Source: Streptomyces durmitorensis
Lineage (GTDB): Bacteria > Actinomycetota > Actinomycetes > Streptomycetales > Streptomycetaceae
DNA: 64,000 nt
Reading direction: 5' to 3'
NCBI RefSeq assembly: GCF_023498005.1
Contig: NZ_CP097289.1
Location: 7,378,001-7,442,000, forward strand
Below are positions 51,225 to 60,128 of this stretch, piece by piece. Numbering within the stretch: position 1 is the stretch's first letter; each line of letters opens with the position of its first letter. Made by a program: the position numbers and the translations under genes. The notes under the pieces are model-generated. The model made no database searches. It was not told where the DNA came from and saw only the letters and a list, made by a program, of their open reading frames with translations.

Positions 51225-52574
51225 TCAGTCTCGAAAATGGCGTTCCAGACCTTCCCACACATCGTCGTATCCGCGCTGCAGATGGGAGGCCTGAGCTGCT
51301 TGTTCGGTCGCCGTCACCGGCCACCGTGTCTCGAACATGAAGGCAAGCCCGTCGTCGATCTTCTGCGGCTTCAGCTCCGCGGCCGATGCCTTGTCGAAGG
51401 TGTCCCGGTCGGGGCCGTGCGCCGACATCATGTTGTGCAGCGAGCCGCCACCGGGCACGAAGCCCTCCGCCTTCGCGTCGTACGCGCCCTCGATCAGGCC
51501 CATGTACTCGCTCATCACGTTCCGGTGGAAGTACGGCGGCCGGAAGGTGTCCTCGCCGACCAGCCAGCGCGGCGCGAAGACCACGAAGTCCACGCCCGCC
51601 AGGCCCGGGGTGTCGGACGGCGAGGTGAGAACCGTGAAGATCGACGGGTCGGGGTGGTCGTAGCTGATGGTGCCAAGGACGTTGAAGCGGCGCAGGTCGT
51701 AGACGTACGGGACGTGGTTGCCGTGCCAGGCGACGACATCGAGCGGCGAGTGGTCGTACGTCGCCCGCCACAGGTTCCCGCAGAACTTGTTCACCACCTC
51801 TACGGGGCGGTCCTCGTCCTCGTACGCGGCGACCGGAGCCCTGAAGTCCCGTGCGTTGGCAAGGCCGTTCGCGCCGATCGGCCCGAGGTCGGGGAGCTGG
51901 AAGGCCGCGCCGTAGTTCTCGCACACGTACCCGCGGGCGCTCTCGTCGAGCAGCTCCACACGGAAGCGCACCCCGCGCGGGATCAGCGCCACCTCGCCCG
52001 GCTCGGCGCGCAGCAGCCCGAACTCCGTGCGCAGCAGCAGGCCGCCCCGCTCGGGGACGACGAGGAGTTCGCCGTCCGCGTCGCTGAACACCCGGTCCGT
52101 CATGGAGGAGTTGGCGTGGTAAAGGTGCACGGCCATGCCGGTGCGCTGGGTGGCGTCGCCATTGCCGCCCAGGGTCCACAGGCCCGCGAGGAAGTCCGTG
52201 CCGGGGGCGGGCTCGGGGAGGGGGTTCCAGCGCAGCCGGTTGGGGTCGGGGACCTGCGTGAACGGAGCCGTCCTGAGGGCGCCGTTGTCCACCCGCGTGA
52301 ACGCGGGGTGCGCGGCGGAGGGGCGGATGCGGTAGAGCCACGAGCGGCGGTTGTGCGCGCGGGGCTCGGTGAAGGCGGTGCCGCTCAGCTGCTCCGCGTA
52401 CAGCCCGAGTGGTGCGCGCTGGGGTGAGTTGCGGCCGTGCGGCAGGGCGCCGGGCACCGCTTCGGAGCTGTGTTCGTTGCCGAAGCCGGAGAGGTACGTC
52501 AGTGCCTCCGCCGTCTTGCGCGCGCCGCTGGCGTCCGCACGGCTCGCGTCGCTGGTGTGTTCCCGGCTCATCAT
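51225..52574 (-). CDS. hmgA: Homogentisate 1,2-dioxygenase
   Basis: A 449-residue Fe(II) dioxygenase that opens the ring of homogentisate to maleylacetoacetate in tyrosine and phenylalanine breakdown. The family start [21 protein letters not shown] and [19 protein letters not shown] are clear. Iron ligands lie in [11 protein letters not shown] (His and Glu) and [14 protein letters not shown] (His). Length matches the family (about 440). The maleylacetoacetate isomerase and fumarylacetoacetase genes are not adjacent. It is divergent from a TetR gene, with a dyad operator candidate between. Confidence 0.97.
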   Translation of the reverse strand: MMSREHTSDASRADASGARKTAEALTYLSGFGNEHSSEAVPGALPHGRNSPQRAPLGLYAEQLSGTAFTEPRAHNRRSWLYRIRPSAAHPAFTRVDNGALRTAPFTQVPDPNRLRWNPLPEPAPGTDFLAGLWTLGGNGDATQRTGMAVHLYHANSSMTDRVFSDADGELLVVPERGGLLLRTEFGLLRAEPGEVALIPRGVRFRVELLDESARGYVCENYGAAFQLPDLGPIGANGLANARDFRAPVAAYEDEDRPVEVVNKFCGNLWRATYDHSPLDVVAWHGNHVPYVYDLRRFNVLGTISYDHPDPSIFTVLTSPSDTPGLAGVDFVVFAPRWLVGEDTFRPPYFHRNVMSEYMGLIEGAYDAKAEGFVPGGGSLHNMMSAHGPDRDTFDKASAAELKPQKIDDGLAFMFETRWPVTATEQAAQASHLQRGYDDVWEGLERHFRD

Positions 52575-52593
52575 CGCTCCCTCGTCAACGATT

Positions 52594-52611
52594 CCTATGG
52601 GTCACCGTAGG
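52594..52611. promoter_or_regulatory. Dyad between hmgA and the TetR gene
   Basis: CCTATGGgtcaCCGTAGG is an 18-base dyad (one mismatch pair) 20 bases upstream of hmgA and 62 bases before the TetR gene. It is a candidate operator for divergent control. Confidence 0.45.
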
Positions 52612-52673
52612 ATTCACGTTTTCCTTCCGCAAGGGGGATCCATGGATGTGAACAATGCTCTACTCTCCCGGGG

Positions 52674-53306
52674 ATGTCCCACCGTGATCAGCAGAAGCCT
52701 CCGCCACCCCCGAAAACCCTGCGCCGCGTGCCCGTGCAGGAGCGCAGTGCCGAGCGTCTGACCCGGATCCTCGACGCCTGCGCCGACCTCCTGGACGAGG
52801 TCGGCTACGAAGGCCTGAGCACCCGCGCCGTGGCCCAGCGCGCGGGCGTCCCGATCGGCTCGGTCTACCGCTTCTTCGGCAACAAGCGGGCCATGGCCGA
52901 CGCGCTGGCCCACCGCAATCTCGACGCCTACGGAGAGCGCGTGGCGGCGCGCATGACCGGGGTGGAGCGCGGCGACTGGCGCGGCGCCGTCGACGCGGCC
53001 TTCGACGAGTACCTCGCCATGAAGCGCAGCGTCCCCGGCTTCGGCCTGGTCGACTTCGGCATCCCCTCGGCCCCCGACGCGATGCCCGACGCCAACTCGG
53101 ACGTCGCCGAGCGGGTGGCGGGACTGCTCGCCGCCCACCTCGACCGTCCGCTGGACAAGAAGCTGCGCCGCACGGTGCTCGTCGGTGTCGAAGCGGTGGA
53201 CGCGGTCCTCCAACTCGCCTTCCGCGCGCATCCGTCGGGCGATCCCGACCTGATCGACGAGACGCGGACCCTGCTGCACTCGTATTTCGCGGGGTCGCTG
53301 GACTGA
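52674..53306 (+). CDS. TetR-family regulator divergent from hmgA
   Basis: A 210-residue regulator. The helix-turn-helix (about 28-72) has ILDACADLLDEVGYEGLSTRAVAQRAGVPIGSVYRFFGNKRAM, the classic TetR pattern. The C-terminal ligand domain (about 80-210) is unremarkable. It is divergent from hmgA with a 99-base gap containing a dyad. It might repress itself and hmgA, or control the molybdoenzyme gene downstream, which has its own TetR-type operator. Confidence 0.92.
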   Translation: MSHRDQQKPPPPPKTLRRVPVQERSAERLTRILDACADLLDEVGYEGLSTRAVAQRAGVPIGSVYRFFGNKRAMADALAHRNLDAYGERVAARMTGVERGDWRGAVDAAFDEYLAMKRSVPGFGLVDFGIPSAPDAMPDANSDVAERVAGLLAAHLDRPLDKKLRRTVLVGVEAVDAVLQLAFRAHPSGDPDLIDETRTLLHSYFAGSLD

Positions 53307-53380
53307 ACCGGGGCCACGGGGCGGGGGCAAGGGTCAGGGATCAGGGGCTCGCGGTTTCGCGACCTGACCCCTCAGGGGGC

Positions 53381-53409
53381 CTGACGGCATGCATACCGGT
53401 CGGTATGGT
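53381..53409 (+). promoter_or_regulatory. Promoter with operator in its spacer, before the molybdoenzyme gene
   Basis: CTGACG (53381-53386) and TATGGT (53404-53409) are spaced by 17 bases. The spacer holds the perfect palindrome CATACCGGTCGGTATG (53392-53407). This layout allows tight repression and recurs at 62845-62873. Confidence 0.6.
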
Positions 53410-53452
53410 GAGAGCGCACGTGCGTCGTCGCCGCCGCCCTGGAGGGTCCTCC

Positions 53453-55741
53453 ATGCTCAGCACCGCCCGCACCGCCCTGCGTATCTGCCCCCTCTGCGAA
53501 GCCACCTGCGGGCTCACGCTCACCATCGAAGGGCCCTCTGACGGCGCCGACGCGCGCGTGACCGGTGCGCGCGGGGACCGGGACGATGTGTTCAGCCACG
53601 GCTTCATCTGCCCCAAGGGCGCCTCCTTCGGAGAGGCCGACTCCGACCCCGACCGCCTGAAGGGCCCGCTCGTCCGCAAGGACGGCGTACTCCAAGAGGC
53701 AAGCTGGGACGAGGCGTTCGACGCCGTCGCCGCCGGGCTGCGCCCCTTGATCGAGCAGTACGGGCCGCAGGCGGTCGGCGTGGTGCTCGGCAACCCGAAC
53801 GTGCACACCATGGCGGGCGGCCTCTACCCGCCCGTGCTCCTGAGCTCCATCGGCACCCGCAACGTCTTCACCGCGAGCACCGTCGACCAGATGCCCAAGC
53901 ACGTCTCCAGCGGGCTCCTCTTCGGCGACCCGTTCGCCATCCCCGTGCCCGACCTGGACCGCACCGACCATCTCCTGCTGCTCGGCGCCAACCCCCTGGA
54001 CTCGAACGGCAGCCTCTGCACCGCCCCGGACTTCCCCGGCAAGCTGAAGGCGCTGCGCGCGCGGGGCGGCACCCTCACCGTCGTCGACCCGCGCCGCACC
54101 CGCACCGCGAAGCTCGCCGACCGGCACCTCGCGATCCGGCCCGGCGCGGACGCCCTGCTGCTCGCGGCGATGGTCCAGGTCCTCTTCGAGGAGAAACTCA
54201 CCGACCTCGGCGCGCTTGAGGAGCAGGTGGAAGGGGTCGACGCCGTGCGCGAGGCCGTACGCCACTTCACCCCCGACGCCGTCACCGCCGCGTGCGACGT
54301 GCCCGCCGACACCATCCGCGCCCTCGCCCGCGAGCTGGCCGCGGCGCCCACCGCCGCCGTCTACGCCCGCGTGGGCGCGAGCACCGTCGCCTACGGCACC
54401 CTCACCAACTGGCTCGTCGACGTCCTGAACGTCCTGACCGGCAACCTCGACCGGCCCGGCGGCGCCCTGTTCCCGCTCTCCGCCACCGACCGCGCGCCCC
54501 GCCCGGCGGGCCCCGGCAAGGGATTCGCGCTCGGCCGCTGGCACAGCCGCGTGAGCGGGCACCCGGAGGCCAAGGGCGAACTGCCGATCGCCGCGCTCGC
54601 CGAGGAGATCGACACTCCCGGCGACGGTGCGATCCGCGCGGTCGTGGCCATCGCGGCCAACCCCGTCCTCTCGGCGCCCGACGGCGACCGCCTCGACAAG
54701 GCGCTGGCCTCGCTCGACTTCATGGTGAGCGTCGACCCGTACCTGAACGAGACCTCGTGCCACGCCCACGTGGTCCTGCCGCCGCCCCCGCCCTCCCAGA
54801 GCGCCCACTTCGACTTCGCCTTCAACGGATTCGCCGTGCACAACCAGGTCCGCCACACCCCCGCCGCGCTGCCCCTTAACGACGGCAGGATCCCCGAGAC
54901 GGAGATCCTCGCCCGGCTCGTCCTGGCCGCCGGCGGAATGCACGGCGGCGACCCGGCCGCCGTCGACGCGATGGTCGTCGACAAGGCCCTCGGCAAGGCT
55001 GTTGCCGACCCGCACTCCGCCGTCCACGGCCGTGACCCCAAGGAACTCGCCGCCCTCCTCACCGGCGAGAGCGGCCCCGAGCGGCGGCTCGACCTCATGC
55101 TGCGGCTCGGCCCCTACGGCGACGGATTCGGCGTACGCGAGGACGGCCTGACCCTGGAGCGGCTCCTCGCCCACCCGCACGGCATCGACCTCGGCCCGCT
55201 GGAATCCCGCCTCCCGCAGGTCCTCAGGACGCGCAGCGGACGGGTGGAACTCCTCCCGGGACCCATCGCGGACGACCTGCCCCGCCTCACGGCCGCGCTG
55301 CGAGCCACCCCGGACGAGCTCGTCCTCGTAGGGCGCCGCCATCTGCGCTCCAACAACAGCTGGATGCACAACGTCCGCACCCTCACCGGCGGCACCAACC
55401 GCTGCACCCTGCACGTCCACCCCGAGGACGCGGCCCGCATCGGCATCGAGAACGGCGGCCACGCGCGCGTGGCCGCCGCGGGCGGGCAGCTCACCGTCCC
55501 CGTGGAGGTGACCGACGCCGTGCGCCCCGGAGTGGTCAGCCTCCCGCACGGCTGGGGTCATGACCGCCCCGGCACGCGCCTCGCCGTCGCGGCCGAGAAC
55601 CCCGGGGCCAATGTGAACCAGCTCCTGGACGGGACCCTCCTGGACCCGCTCTCCGGGACGTCCGTGCTCAACGGCTTCCCGGTGACCCTCACACCCCTTG
55701 TTCCGGCGGCAGCTCAGACAGCACCGGCAGCAAGTCGTTGA
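53453..55741 (+). CDS. Molybdopterin oxidoreductase, [4Fe-4S] (formate dehydrogenase/nitrate reductase superfamily)
   Basis: A 762-residue cytoplasmic molybdoenzyme. The N-terminal CPLCEATC...GFICPKG supplies four Cys for a [4Fe-4S] cluster. The molybdopterin-binding core covers about 60-620 and the MoCo dinucleotide-binding C-terminal domain about 640-745 (SNNSWMHNVRTL). It lacks a TAT signal and has no small subunits next to it, so its electron partner and substrate are unknown. ATG 53453 has GGAGGG at 53441-53446. An upstream in-frame ATG (53405) lies inside the promoter/operator, so it is unlikely. Confidence 0.92.
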   Translation: MLSTARTALRICPLCEATCGLTLTIEGPSDGADARVTGARGDRDDVFSHGFICPKGASFGEADSDPDRLKGPLVRKDGVLQEASWDEAFDAVAAGLRPLIEQYGPQAVGVVLGNPNVHTMAGGLYPPVLLSSIGTRNVFTASTVDQMPKHVSSGLLFGDPFAIPVPDLDRTDHLLLLGANPLDSNGSLCTAPDFPGKLKALRARGGTLTVVDPRRTRTAKLADRHLAIRPGADALLLAAMVQVLFEEKLTDLGALEEQVEGVDAVREAVRHFTPDAVTAACDVPADTIRALARELAAAPTAAVYARVGASTVAYGTLTNWLVDVLNVLTGNLDRPGGALFPLSATDRAPRPAGPGKGFALGRWHSRVSGHPEAKGELPIAALAEEIDTPGDGAIRAVVAIAANPVLSAPDGDRLDKALASLDFMVSVDPYLNETSCHAHVVLPPPPPSQSAHFDFAFNGFAVHNQVRHTPAALPLNDGRIPETEILARLVLAAGGMHGGDPAAVDAMVVDKALGKAVADPHSAVHGRDPKELAALLTGESGPERRLDLMLRLGPYGDGFGVREDGLTLERLLAHPHGIDLGPLESRLPQVLRTRSGRVELLPGPIADDLPRLTAALRATPDELVLVGRRHLRSNNSWMHNVRTLTGGTNRCTLHVHPEDAARIGIENGGHARVAAAGGQLTVPVEVTDAVRPGVVSLPHGWGHDRPGTRLAVAAENPGANVNQLLDGTLLDPLSGTSVLNGFPVTLTPLVPAAAQTAPAASR

Positions 55742-55800
55742 CCTGGAGTTTTGCGCTTATTGCTCGCACGTCAACATCTTGTTAACGGATCGACGCGGGT

Positions 55801-55854
55801 CCTAACGTCAACCGGACCGCCAGACCTGGTGGGAGTTCGATGGTGAACGTTAGG
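55801..55854 (+). promoter_or_regulatory. Inverted repeat in the CitMHS leader, overlapping the weak ribosome site
   Basis: CCTAACGT (55801-55808) and ACGTTAGG (55847-55854) are perfect inverted repeats around a 38-base loop. The right arm includes the TTAGG that is the only Shine-Dalgarno-like sequence before the ATG, so folding could hide it. Confidence 0.4.
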
Positions 55855-55862
55855 TAGCCCCC

Positions 55863-57299
55863 ATGCTGACAATCCTCGGATTCGTCATGATCGCCACCTT
55901 CCTGGTGCTGATCATGATGAAGAAGATGTCGCCGATCGCGGCACTGGTGCTGATCCCCGCGCTCTTCTGCGTGTTCGTAGGAAAGGGAGCCCATCTCGGG
56001 GACTACGTCCTCGAAGGCGTCGGGAATCTGGCGCCCACGGCGGCCATGCTCATGTTCGCCATCGTGTACTTCGGCGTCATGATCGACGTCGGCCTCTTCG
56101 ACCCGATCGTCCGGGGCATCCTGCGCTTCTGCAAGGCGGACCCGGTGCGCATCGTGGTGGGCACCGCGCTGCTCGCCGCCATCGTCTCGCTCGACGGCGA
56201 CGGCTCGACGACCTTCATGATCACGGTCTCGGCGATGTATCCGCTCTACAAACGCCTCAAGATGAGCCTCGTCGTCATGACGGGCGTCGCGGCCACCGCC
56301 AACGGCGTCATGAACACCCTGCCCTGGGGTGGACCGACGGCCCGCGCCGCGACCGCGCTCAAGGTCGACGCGGCCGACATCTTCGTCCCCATGATCCCGG
56401 CGCTCGCCATGGGCCTCGTGGCCGTCTTCCTGCTCTCGTACGCACTGGGCCTGCGGGAGCGCAAGCGGCTCGGCACGCTCTCCCTCGACGAGGTCCTGGA
56501 GAAGGAGACGGCGACCGAGACGGTTCTGGTGGGTGCGGGTGGCGGCGCCGGCGACGGGCGTATGTCGCTCACGAAGAAGACCACCGGGGGAGCGGGATCC
56601 GGAACGGACGCTTCCGAGGTCTCCGAAGCCTCCGACGACGCCGATGACGACGACGGCTTCCAGGGGCTCGACCCCAACCGCTCCACCCTGCGCCCCAAGC
56701 TGTACTGGTTCAACGCCGGTCTCACCGTGGTCCTGCTCACCGCCATGATCATGGAGTGGCTGCCGATCCCGGTCCTCTTCCTGCTCGGCGCCGCGCTCGC
56801 CCTGACGGTCAACTTCCCGCACATGCCCGACCAGAAGGCCCGCATCGCCGCCCACGCGGAGAACGTCCTCAACGTCACCGGCATGGTCTTCGCGGCCGCC
56901 GTCTTCACCGGTGTCCTCCAGGGCACCGGCATGGTCGACAGCATGGCCACCTGGCTCGTCGACGCGATCCCCGAGGGCATGGGCCCGCAGATGGGCCTGG
57001 TGACCGGCCTCCTGTCGCTGCCGCTCACGTACTTCATGTCGAACGACGGCTTCTACTTCGGCGTCCTTCCGGTCCTCGCCGAGGCGGGCCAGGCGCACGG
57101 CGTCAGCACCCTGGAGATCGCCCGCGCCTCGATCGCGGGCCAGGCCCTGCACATGTCGAGCCCGCTGGTGCCCGCCGTGTACGTCCTCGTCGGCATGGCC
57201 AAGGTCGAGTTCGGCGACCACACCAAGTTCACCGTCAAATGGGCCGTCCTCACCTCGCTCGTGGTGCTCGGCTCCGGAATCCTCTTCGGCATCATCTGA
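55863..57299 (+). CDS. CitMHS-family citrate:metal symporter
   Basis: A 478-residue membrane transporter with about 11-12 hydrophobic segments. It has LDGDGSTTFMITVSAMYPLYKRL and NTLPWGGPTARAATAL in the first half and SNDGFYFGVLPVLAEA with HMSSPLVPAVYVLVG in the second, typical of CitMHS proteins that import citrate bound to Mg2+, Ca2+ or Fe3+. A cytoplasmic loop in the middle (about 215-265) is unusually acidic (SDDADDDDG). The ATG has only a weak ribosome site. The stop overlaps the next ATG by one base (TGATG). Confidence 0.93.
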   Translation: MLTILGFVMIATFLVLIMMKKMSPIAALVLIPALFCVFVGKGAHLGDYVLEGVGNLAPTAAMLMFAIVYFGVMIDVGLFDPIVRGILRFCKADPVRIVVGTALLAAIVSLDGDGSTTFMITVSAMYPLYKRLKMSLVVMTGVAATANGVMNTLPWGGPTARAATALKVDAADIFVPMIPALAMGLVAVFLLSYALGLRERKRLGTLSLDEVLEKETATETVLVGAGGGAGDGRMSLTKKTTGGAGSGTDASEVSEASDDADDDDGFQGLDPNRSTLRPKLYWFNAGLTVVLLTAMIMEWLPIPVLFLLGAALALTVNFPHMPDQKARIAAHAENVLNVTGMVFAAAVFTGVLQGTGMVDSMATWLVDAIPEGMGPQMGLVTGLLSLPLTYFMSNDGFYFGVLPVLAEAGQAHGVSTLEIARASIAGQALHMSSPLVPAVYVLVGMAKVEFGDHTKFTVKWAVLTSLVVLGSGILFGII

Positions 57300-58579
57300 T
57301 GCCATCGACACCGGGCCGCGCCTGGTTGCTGCGCCTCGTCATCGCCTTCAGCTTCGCGCAGGGGGCGGTGTCGATGGCGCGTCCGGCCGTCTCCTACCGG
57401 GCCCTCTCGCTGGGCGCCGACGAGCGGGCGATCGGTGTCATCGCCGGTGTGTACGCCCTGCTCCCGCTCTTCGCCGCCGTGCCGCTCGGGCGCAGGACCG
57501 ACCACGGGCGGTGCGCGCCGCTCCTCCCGGTCGGTGTCGTCCTGATCGCGGGCGGGTGCGCGCTCAGCGGCACGGCCGGCTCGCTCGGCGCGCTCGCCGC
57601 CTGGAGCGGCGTGATGGGCCTCGGCCACCTCTGCTTCGTGATCGGCGCCCAGTCGATCGTCGCGCGGCAGTCCGCCCCCGACGAACAGGACCGCAACTTC
57701 GGCCACTTCACGATCGGCGCCTCGCTCGGGCAGCTGATCGGTCCCATCGCCGCGGGCTCCCTGATCGGCGGGGACATGGGGCGCACGAGTTCCCTCGCCC
57801 TGCTCGTCTCGGGAGCGGTCGCCGCGGTCTCGCTCACCTCGCTGTGGCGCATCGAGCACGTGCGTCCCGCCGGAGCCTCGTCCGAGCGGGGCGACAAGGT
57901 GCCGGTGCTCGGCATCCTGCGTACCCGTGGCGTGCCCGCGGGGATCTTCATCAGCCTCGCGGTGCTCTCCGCCACGGACATCCTCACGGCCTACCTGCCG
58001 GTGGTCGGTGAGCACCGGGGCATCGCGCCCGCGACGGTCGGGATACTGCTCTCGCTGCGGGCCGCCGCGACGATCGCCTGCCGCCTGGTGATGACACCGC
58101 TGATCAACCTGCTCGGCCGTACGGTCCTGATCGTGGTCACGTGTCTGCTGGCCGCCGTGCTGTGCGCGGGGGTGGCGCTGCCCGTGCCGGTGTGGGGGCT
58201 CGGGGTGATGCTGGTGCTGCTCGGGTTCTGTCTGGGGGTCGGGCAGCCGCTGTCGATGACGACGGTGGTGCAGGCGGCTCCGGAGGGGGCGCGTTCTACC
58301 GCGCTTGCGCTGCGGTTGACCGGGAATCGGCTGGGGCAGGTCGCCGCGCCTGCCGGGGCGGGGCTCATCGCCGGGGCGGCGGGGGTCGCGGCTCCCTTCG
58401 TGATGCTGGGTGGGCTGTTGCTGGTGGCGGCCGGGCTGGGGCTCAGGCGGAGCCCTGCGGGGCCTCAACCGCCGGACGGGCTGGGAAAAGCCCGTCCGGC
58501 GACTGAGGACGAACGCGGCGGAGCCGGTGATGGACGGTGTACCGACCCCGGGTCGCGGGCTACTACGGGACGAGCTTGA
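57299..58579 (+). CDS. MFS transporter
   Basis: A 426-residue transporter with 12 hydrophobic segments and the MFS loop LPLFAAVPLGRRTDHGRC (motif A). It is translationally coupled to the citrate transporter (TGATG). The normal family end is near residue 385 (LGLRRSP). The last ~40 residues (PPDGLGKARPATEDERGG...) are encoded by a common intergenic repeat that lacks a stop in this frame, so the gene has a repeat-derived tail. The 3' end overlaps the convergent protease gene by 17 bases. The substrate is unknown. Confidence 0.9.
   Translation: MPSTPGRAWLLRLVIAFSFAQGAVSMARPAVSYRALSLGADERAIGVIAGVYALLPLFAAVPLGRRTDHGRCAPLLPVGVVLIAGGCALSGTAGSLGALAAWSGVMGLGHLCFVIGAQSIVARQSAPDEQDRNFGHFTIGASLGQLIGPIAAGSLIGGDMGRTSSLALLVSGAVAAVSLTSLWRIEHVRPAGASSERGDKVPVLGILRTRGVPAGIFISLAVLSATDILTAYLPVVGEHRGIAPATVGILLSLRAAATIACRLVMTPLINLLGRTVLIVVTCLLAAVLCAGVALPVPVWGLGVMLVLLGFCLGVGQPLSMTTVVQAAPEGARSTALALRLTGNRLGQVAAPAGAGLIAGAAGVAAPFVMLGGLLLVAAGLGLRRSPAGPQPPDGLGKARPATEDERGGAGDGRCTDPGSRATTGRA
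58463..58531. repeat. Intergenic palindromic element within the MFS 3' end (inverted copy)
   Basis: A 13-base perfect stem (58470-58482 with 58489-58501, CGCCGGACGGGCT) with a six-base loop. Positions 58489-58531 match, in reverse complement, 62725-62767 at 39 of 43 bases. It forms the MFS C-terminal tail and lies before the convergent protease gene. Confidence 0.8.
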
Positions 58580-59777
58580 GCAGCCTGTTCGGCGAGCCGC
58601 TGCCCGGGCTCGTGACCTTGCCCGAGGTCGCTCCGTTCACCAGGGCCGAGGAGACCTGGGCAGGCGTGGCCGAGGAGTGGCCCGCCAAGTACACCGCCGC
58701 CGCACCCGCGACATGCGGAGTGGCCATCGACGTACCGGAGATGGTGTTCGTGGCGGTGTCGCTCGTGTTCCAGCCCGCCTTGATCGAGACGCCCGGCGCG
58801 AAGATGTCCAGGACCGAGCCGTAGTTGGACCAGCTGGCCTTGGCGTCCGTGTTGCTGGTGGCGCCGACCGTGATGGCCGCGGGGACCCGTGCCGGGGACG
58901 ACGAGGAGGCGTTGACGCCCTCGTTGCCCGCGGCGACCGCGTAGCTGACGCCGTCGGCGATGGAGTTCTTCACCGCGTTGTCCAGCGAGGTGGATGCCCC
59001 GCCGCCGAGCGACATGTTGGCCACGGCGGGTGCGCCCGCCGCGTGGTTGCTCGTCACCCAGTCGATGCCCGCGATGACACCGGCGGTCGTGCCGGAGCCG
59101 TTGTTGTCGAGCACGCGGACGGCCACGATCTTGGCCTTCTTGGCGACGCCGTACGTCTTGCCCGCGATGGTGGTGGCCACGTGCGTGCCGTGGCCGTTGC
59201 CGTCCTGGGCGGTGGTGTCGCCGTCCACGGCGTCGTAGCCGTTCACCGCGCGCCCGCTGATCTCGGAGTGCGTGATGCGCACGCCGGTGTCGATCACGTA
59301 CGCGGTGACGCCCGAGCCCGCGGTGTCCGGGTAGGTGTAGGTGCCGGACAGCGGCAGGCTCGTCTGGTCGATGCGGTCCAGACCCCAGGGAGCGTTGGTC
59401 TGGGTCGCGTCGGCCTTGACCCGCTGGTTCTGCTCGACCGTGGCGACCGCGGGGTCGGCGGCGAGACGTCTCGCCTCGGCCGCGCTCAGCTCCACGGTGT
59501 ATCCGTCGAGGGCCGACTTGAAGGTCTTCTTCACCGAGCCGCCGTACTCCGATATCAGGCCCTTGCCCTGGGTCGAGGCGGCGCTGAAGTCCGAGTTCTT
59601 CTTCAGGGTGACGATGTAGCTGCCCTTGACGGCGTCGGCCGAGCCGGCCCCGATCACGGTGCCTTCGGCGGGAGCGGCCTGGGCCGGAAGGGCGGTGACC
59701 GCACCGAACAGAGTGGCGGCGGTGGCGGTCGAGATCGCCGCGGCGATCACAGTCTTCTTGCTGCGCAGCATTGCCAT
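58563..59777 (-). CDS. Secreted subtilisin-like serine protease (S8)
   Basis: A 404-residue exported protease. The signal peptide is about 1-35 (ending PAQA), the I9 propeptide about 50-120 ([13 protein letters not shown]). The peptidase domain has the triad in AYVIDTGV (Asp), [10 protein letters not shown] (His) and [12 protein letters not shown] (Ser), with the oxyanion Asn in AAGNEG. It resembles streptomycete subtilisins of the proteinase K group. GAGGAGG precedes ATG 59777. Two dyads upstream could bind regulators. Confidence 0.95.
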   Translation of the reverse strand: MAMLRSKKTVIAAAISTATAATLFGAVTALPAQAAPAEGTVIGAGSADAVKGSYIVTLKKNSDFSAASTQGKGLISEYGGSVKKTFKSALDGYTVELSAAEARRLAADPAVATVEQNQRVKADATQTNAPWGLDRIDQTSLPLSGTYTYPDTAGSGVTAYVIDTGVRITHSEISGRAVNGYDAVDGDTTAQDGNGHGTHVATTIAGKTYGVAKKAKIVAVRVLDNNGSGTTAGVIAGIDWVTSNHAAGAPAVANMSLGGGASTSLDNAVKNSIADGVSYAVAAGNEGVNASSSSPARVPAAITVGATSNTDAKASWSNYGSVLDIFAPGVSIKAGWNTSDTATNTISGTSMATPHVAGAAAVYLAGHSSATPAQVSSALVNGATSGKVTSPGSGSPNRLLKLVP

Positions 59778-59839
59778 TACGAGGGAGTCCTCCTCATAGG
59801 CGGCGCGCGCCCTGGGTCGGGCGGCGCAACTGTGGGGGC

Positions 59840-59857
59840 GTGTGCGTGATCGCACAC
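59840..59857. promoter_or_regulatory. Perfect dyad upstream of the S8 protease
   Basis: GTGTGCGtgatCGCACAC has seven-base arms and lies 63-80 bases upstream of the protease start. It is a likely operator. Confidence 0.4.
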
Positions 59858-59943
59858 ACAGCCGGGAGCGGTGCGTTCCGCTCTCGGCGCGAACAGCAGA
59901 CTGGCGGCTCTACGGGCGTAGATCAAGGGAGTTGGCACCTTGA

Positions 59944-59960
59944 CATGTGTCTGTCACATG
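59944..59960. promoter_or_regulatory. Second dyad in the protease/aldehyde dehydrogenase region
   Basis: CATGTGtctgtCACATG has perfect six-base arms and overlaps a TTGACA hexamer (59940-59945). A regulator bound here would cover a -35 box. Confidence 0.4.
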
Positions 59961-60069
59961 CACGAAATCGAATGCCGGGGGAGCTCGTGGGGGTAGGTGC
60001 CGAGCCGGGGTGAATGTCCCCGGTTGCGGCGCTGCTTCCGGCCTCGCCCCCGATGCCCCTGGTGCCGAA

Positions 60070-60088
60070 AAACTATCAGCGCTAGTTT
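60070..60088. promoter_or_regulatory. TetR-type dyad before the aldehyde dehydrogenase gene
   Basis: AAACTATCAGCGCTAGTTT has perfect six-base arms (AAACTA/TAGTTT) and an inner AGCGCT, 41 bases before the ATG. No TetR gene is adjacent, so the regulator would be encoded elsewhere. Confidence 0.5.
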
Positions 60089-60128
60089 GGGGTGCGGACG
60101 ACTAGCGGACGAGTACCTGAGGAGTGCG

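Larger units (their letters stand above)
59778..60128. other. 351-base divergent promoter region of the protease and aldehyde dehydrogenase
   Basis: No gene. It contains GTGTGCGtgatCGCACAC (59840-59857, perfect), CATGTGtctgtCACATG (59944-59960, perfect) and the aldehyde dehydrogenase dyad (60070-60088). TTGACA at 59940-59945 overlaps the second palindrome and could be a -35 box. Confidence 0.6.

Noticed and set aside
53405..53452. Upstream ATG for the molybdoenzyme
   Set aside because: It lies within the promoter/operator and the extra residues (Arg-rich) are not part of the family. The ATG at 53453 has GGAGGG upstream.
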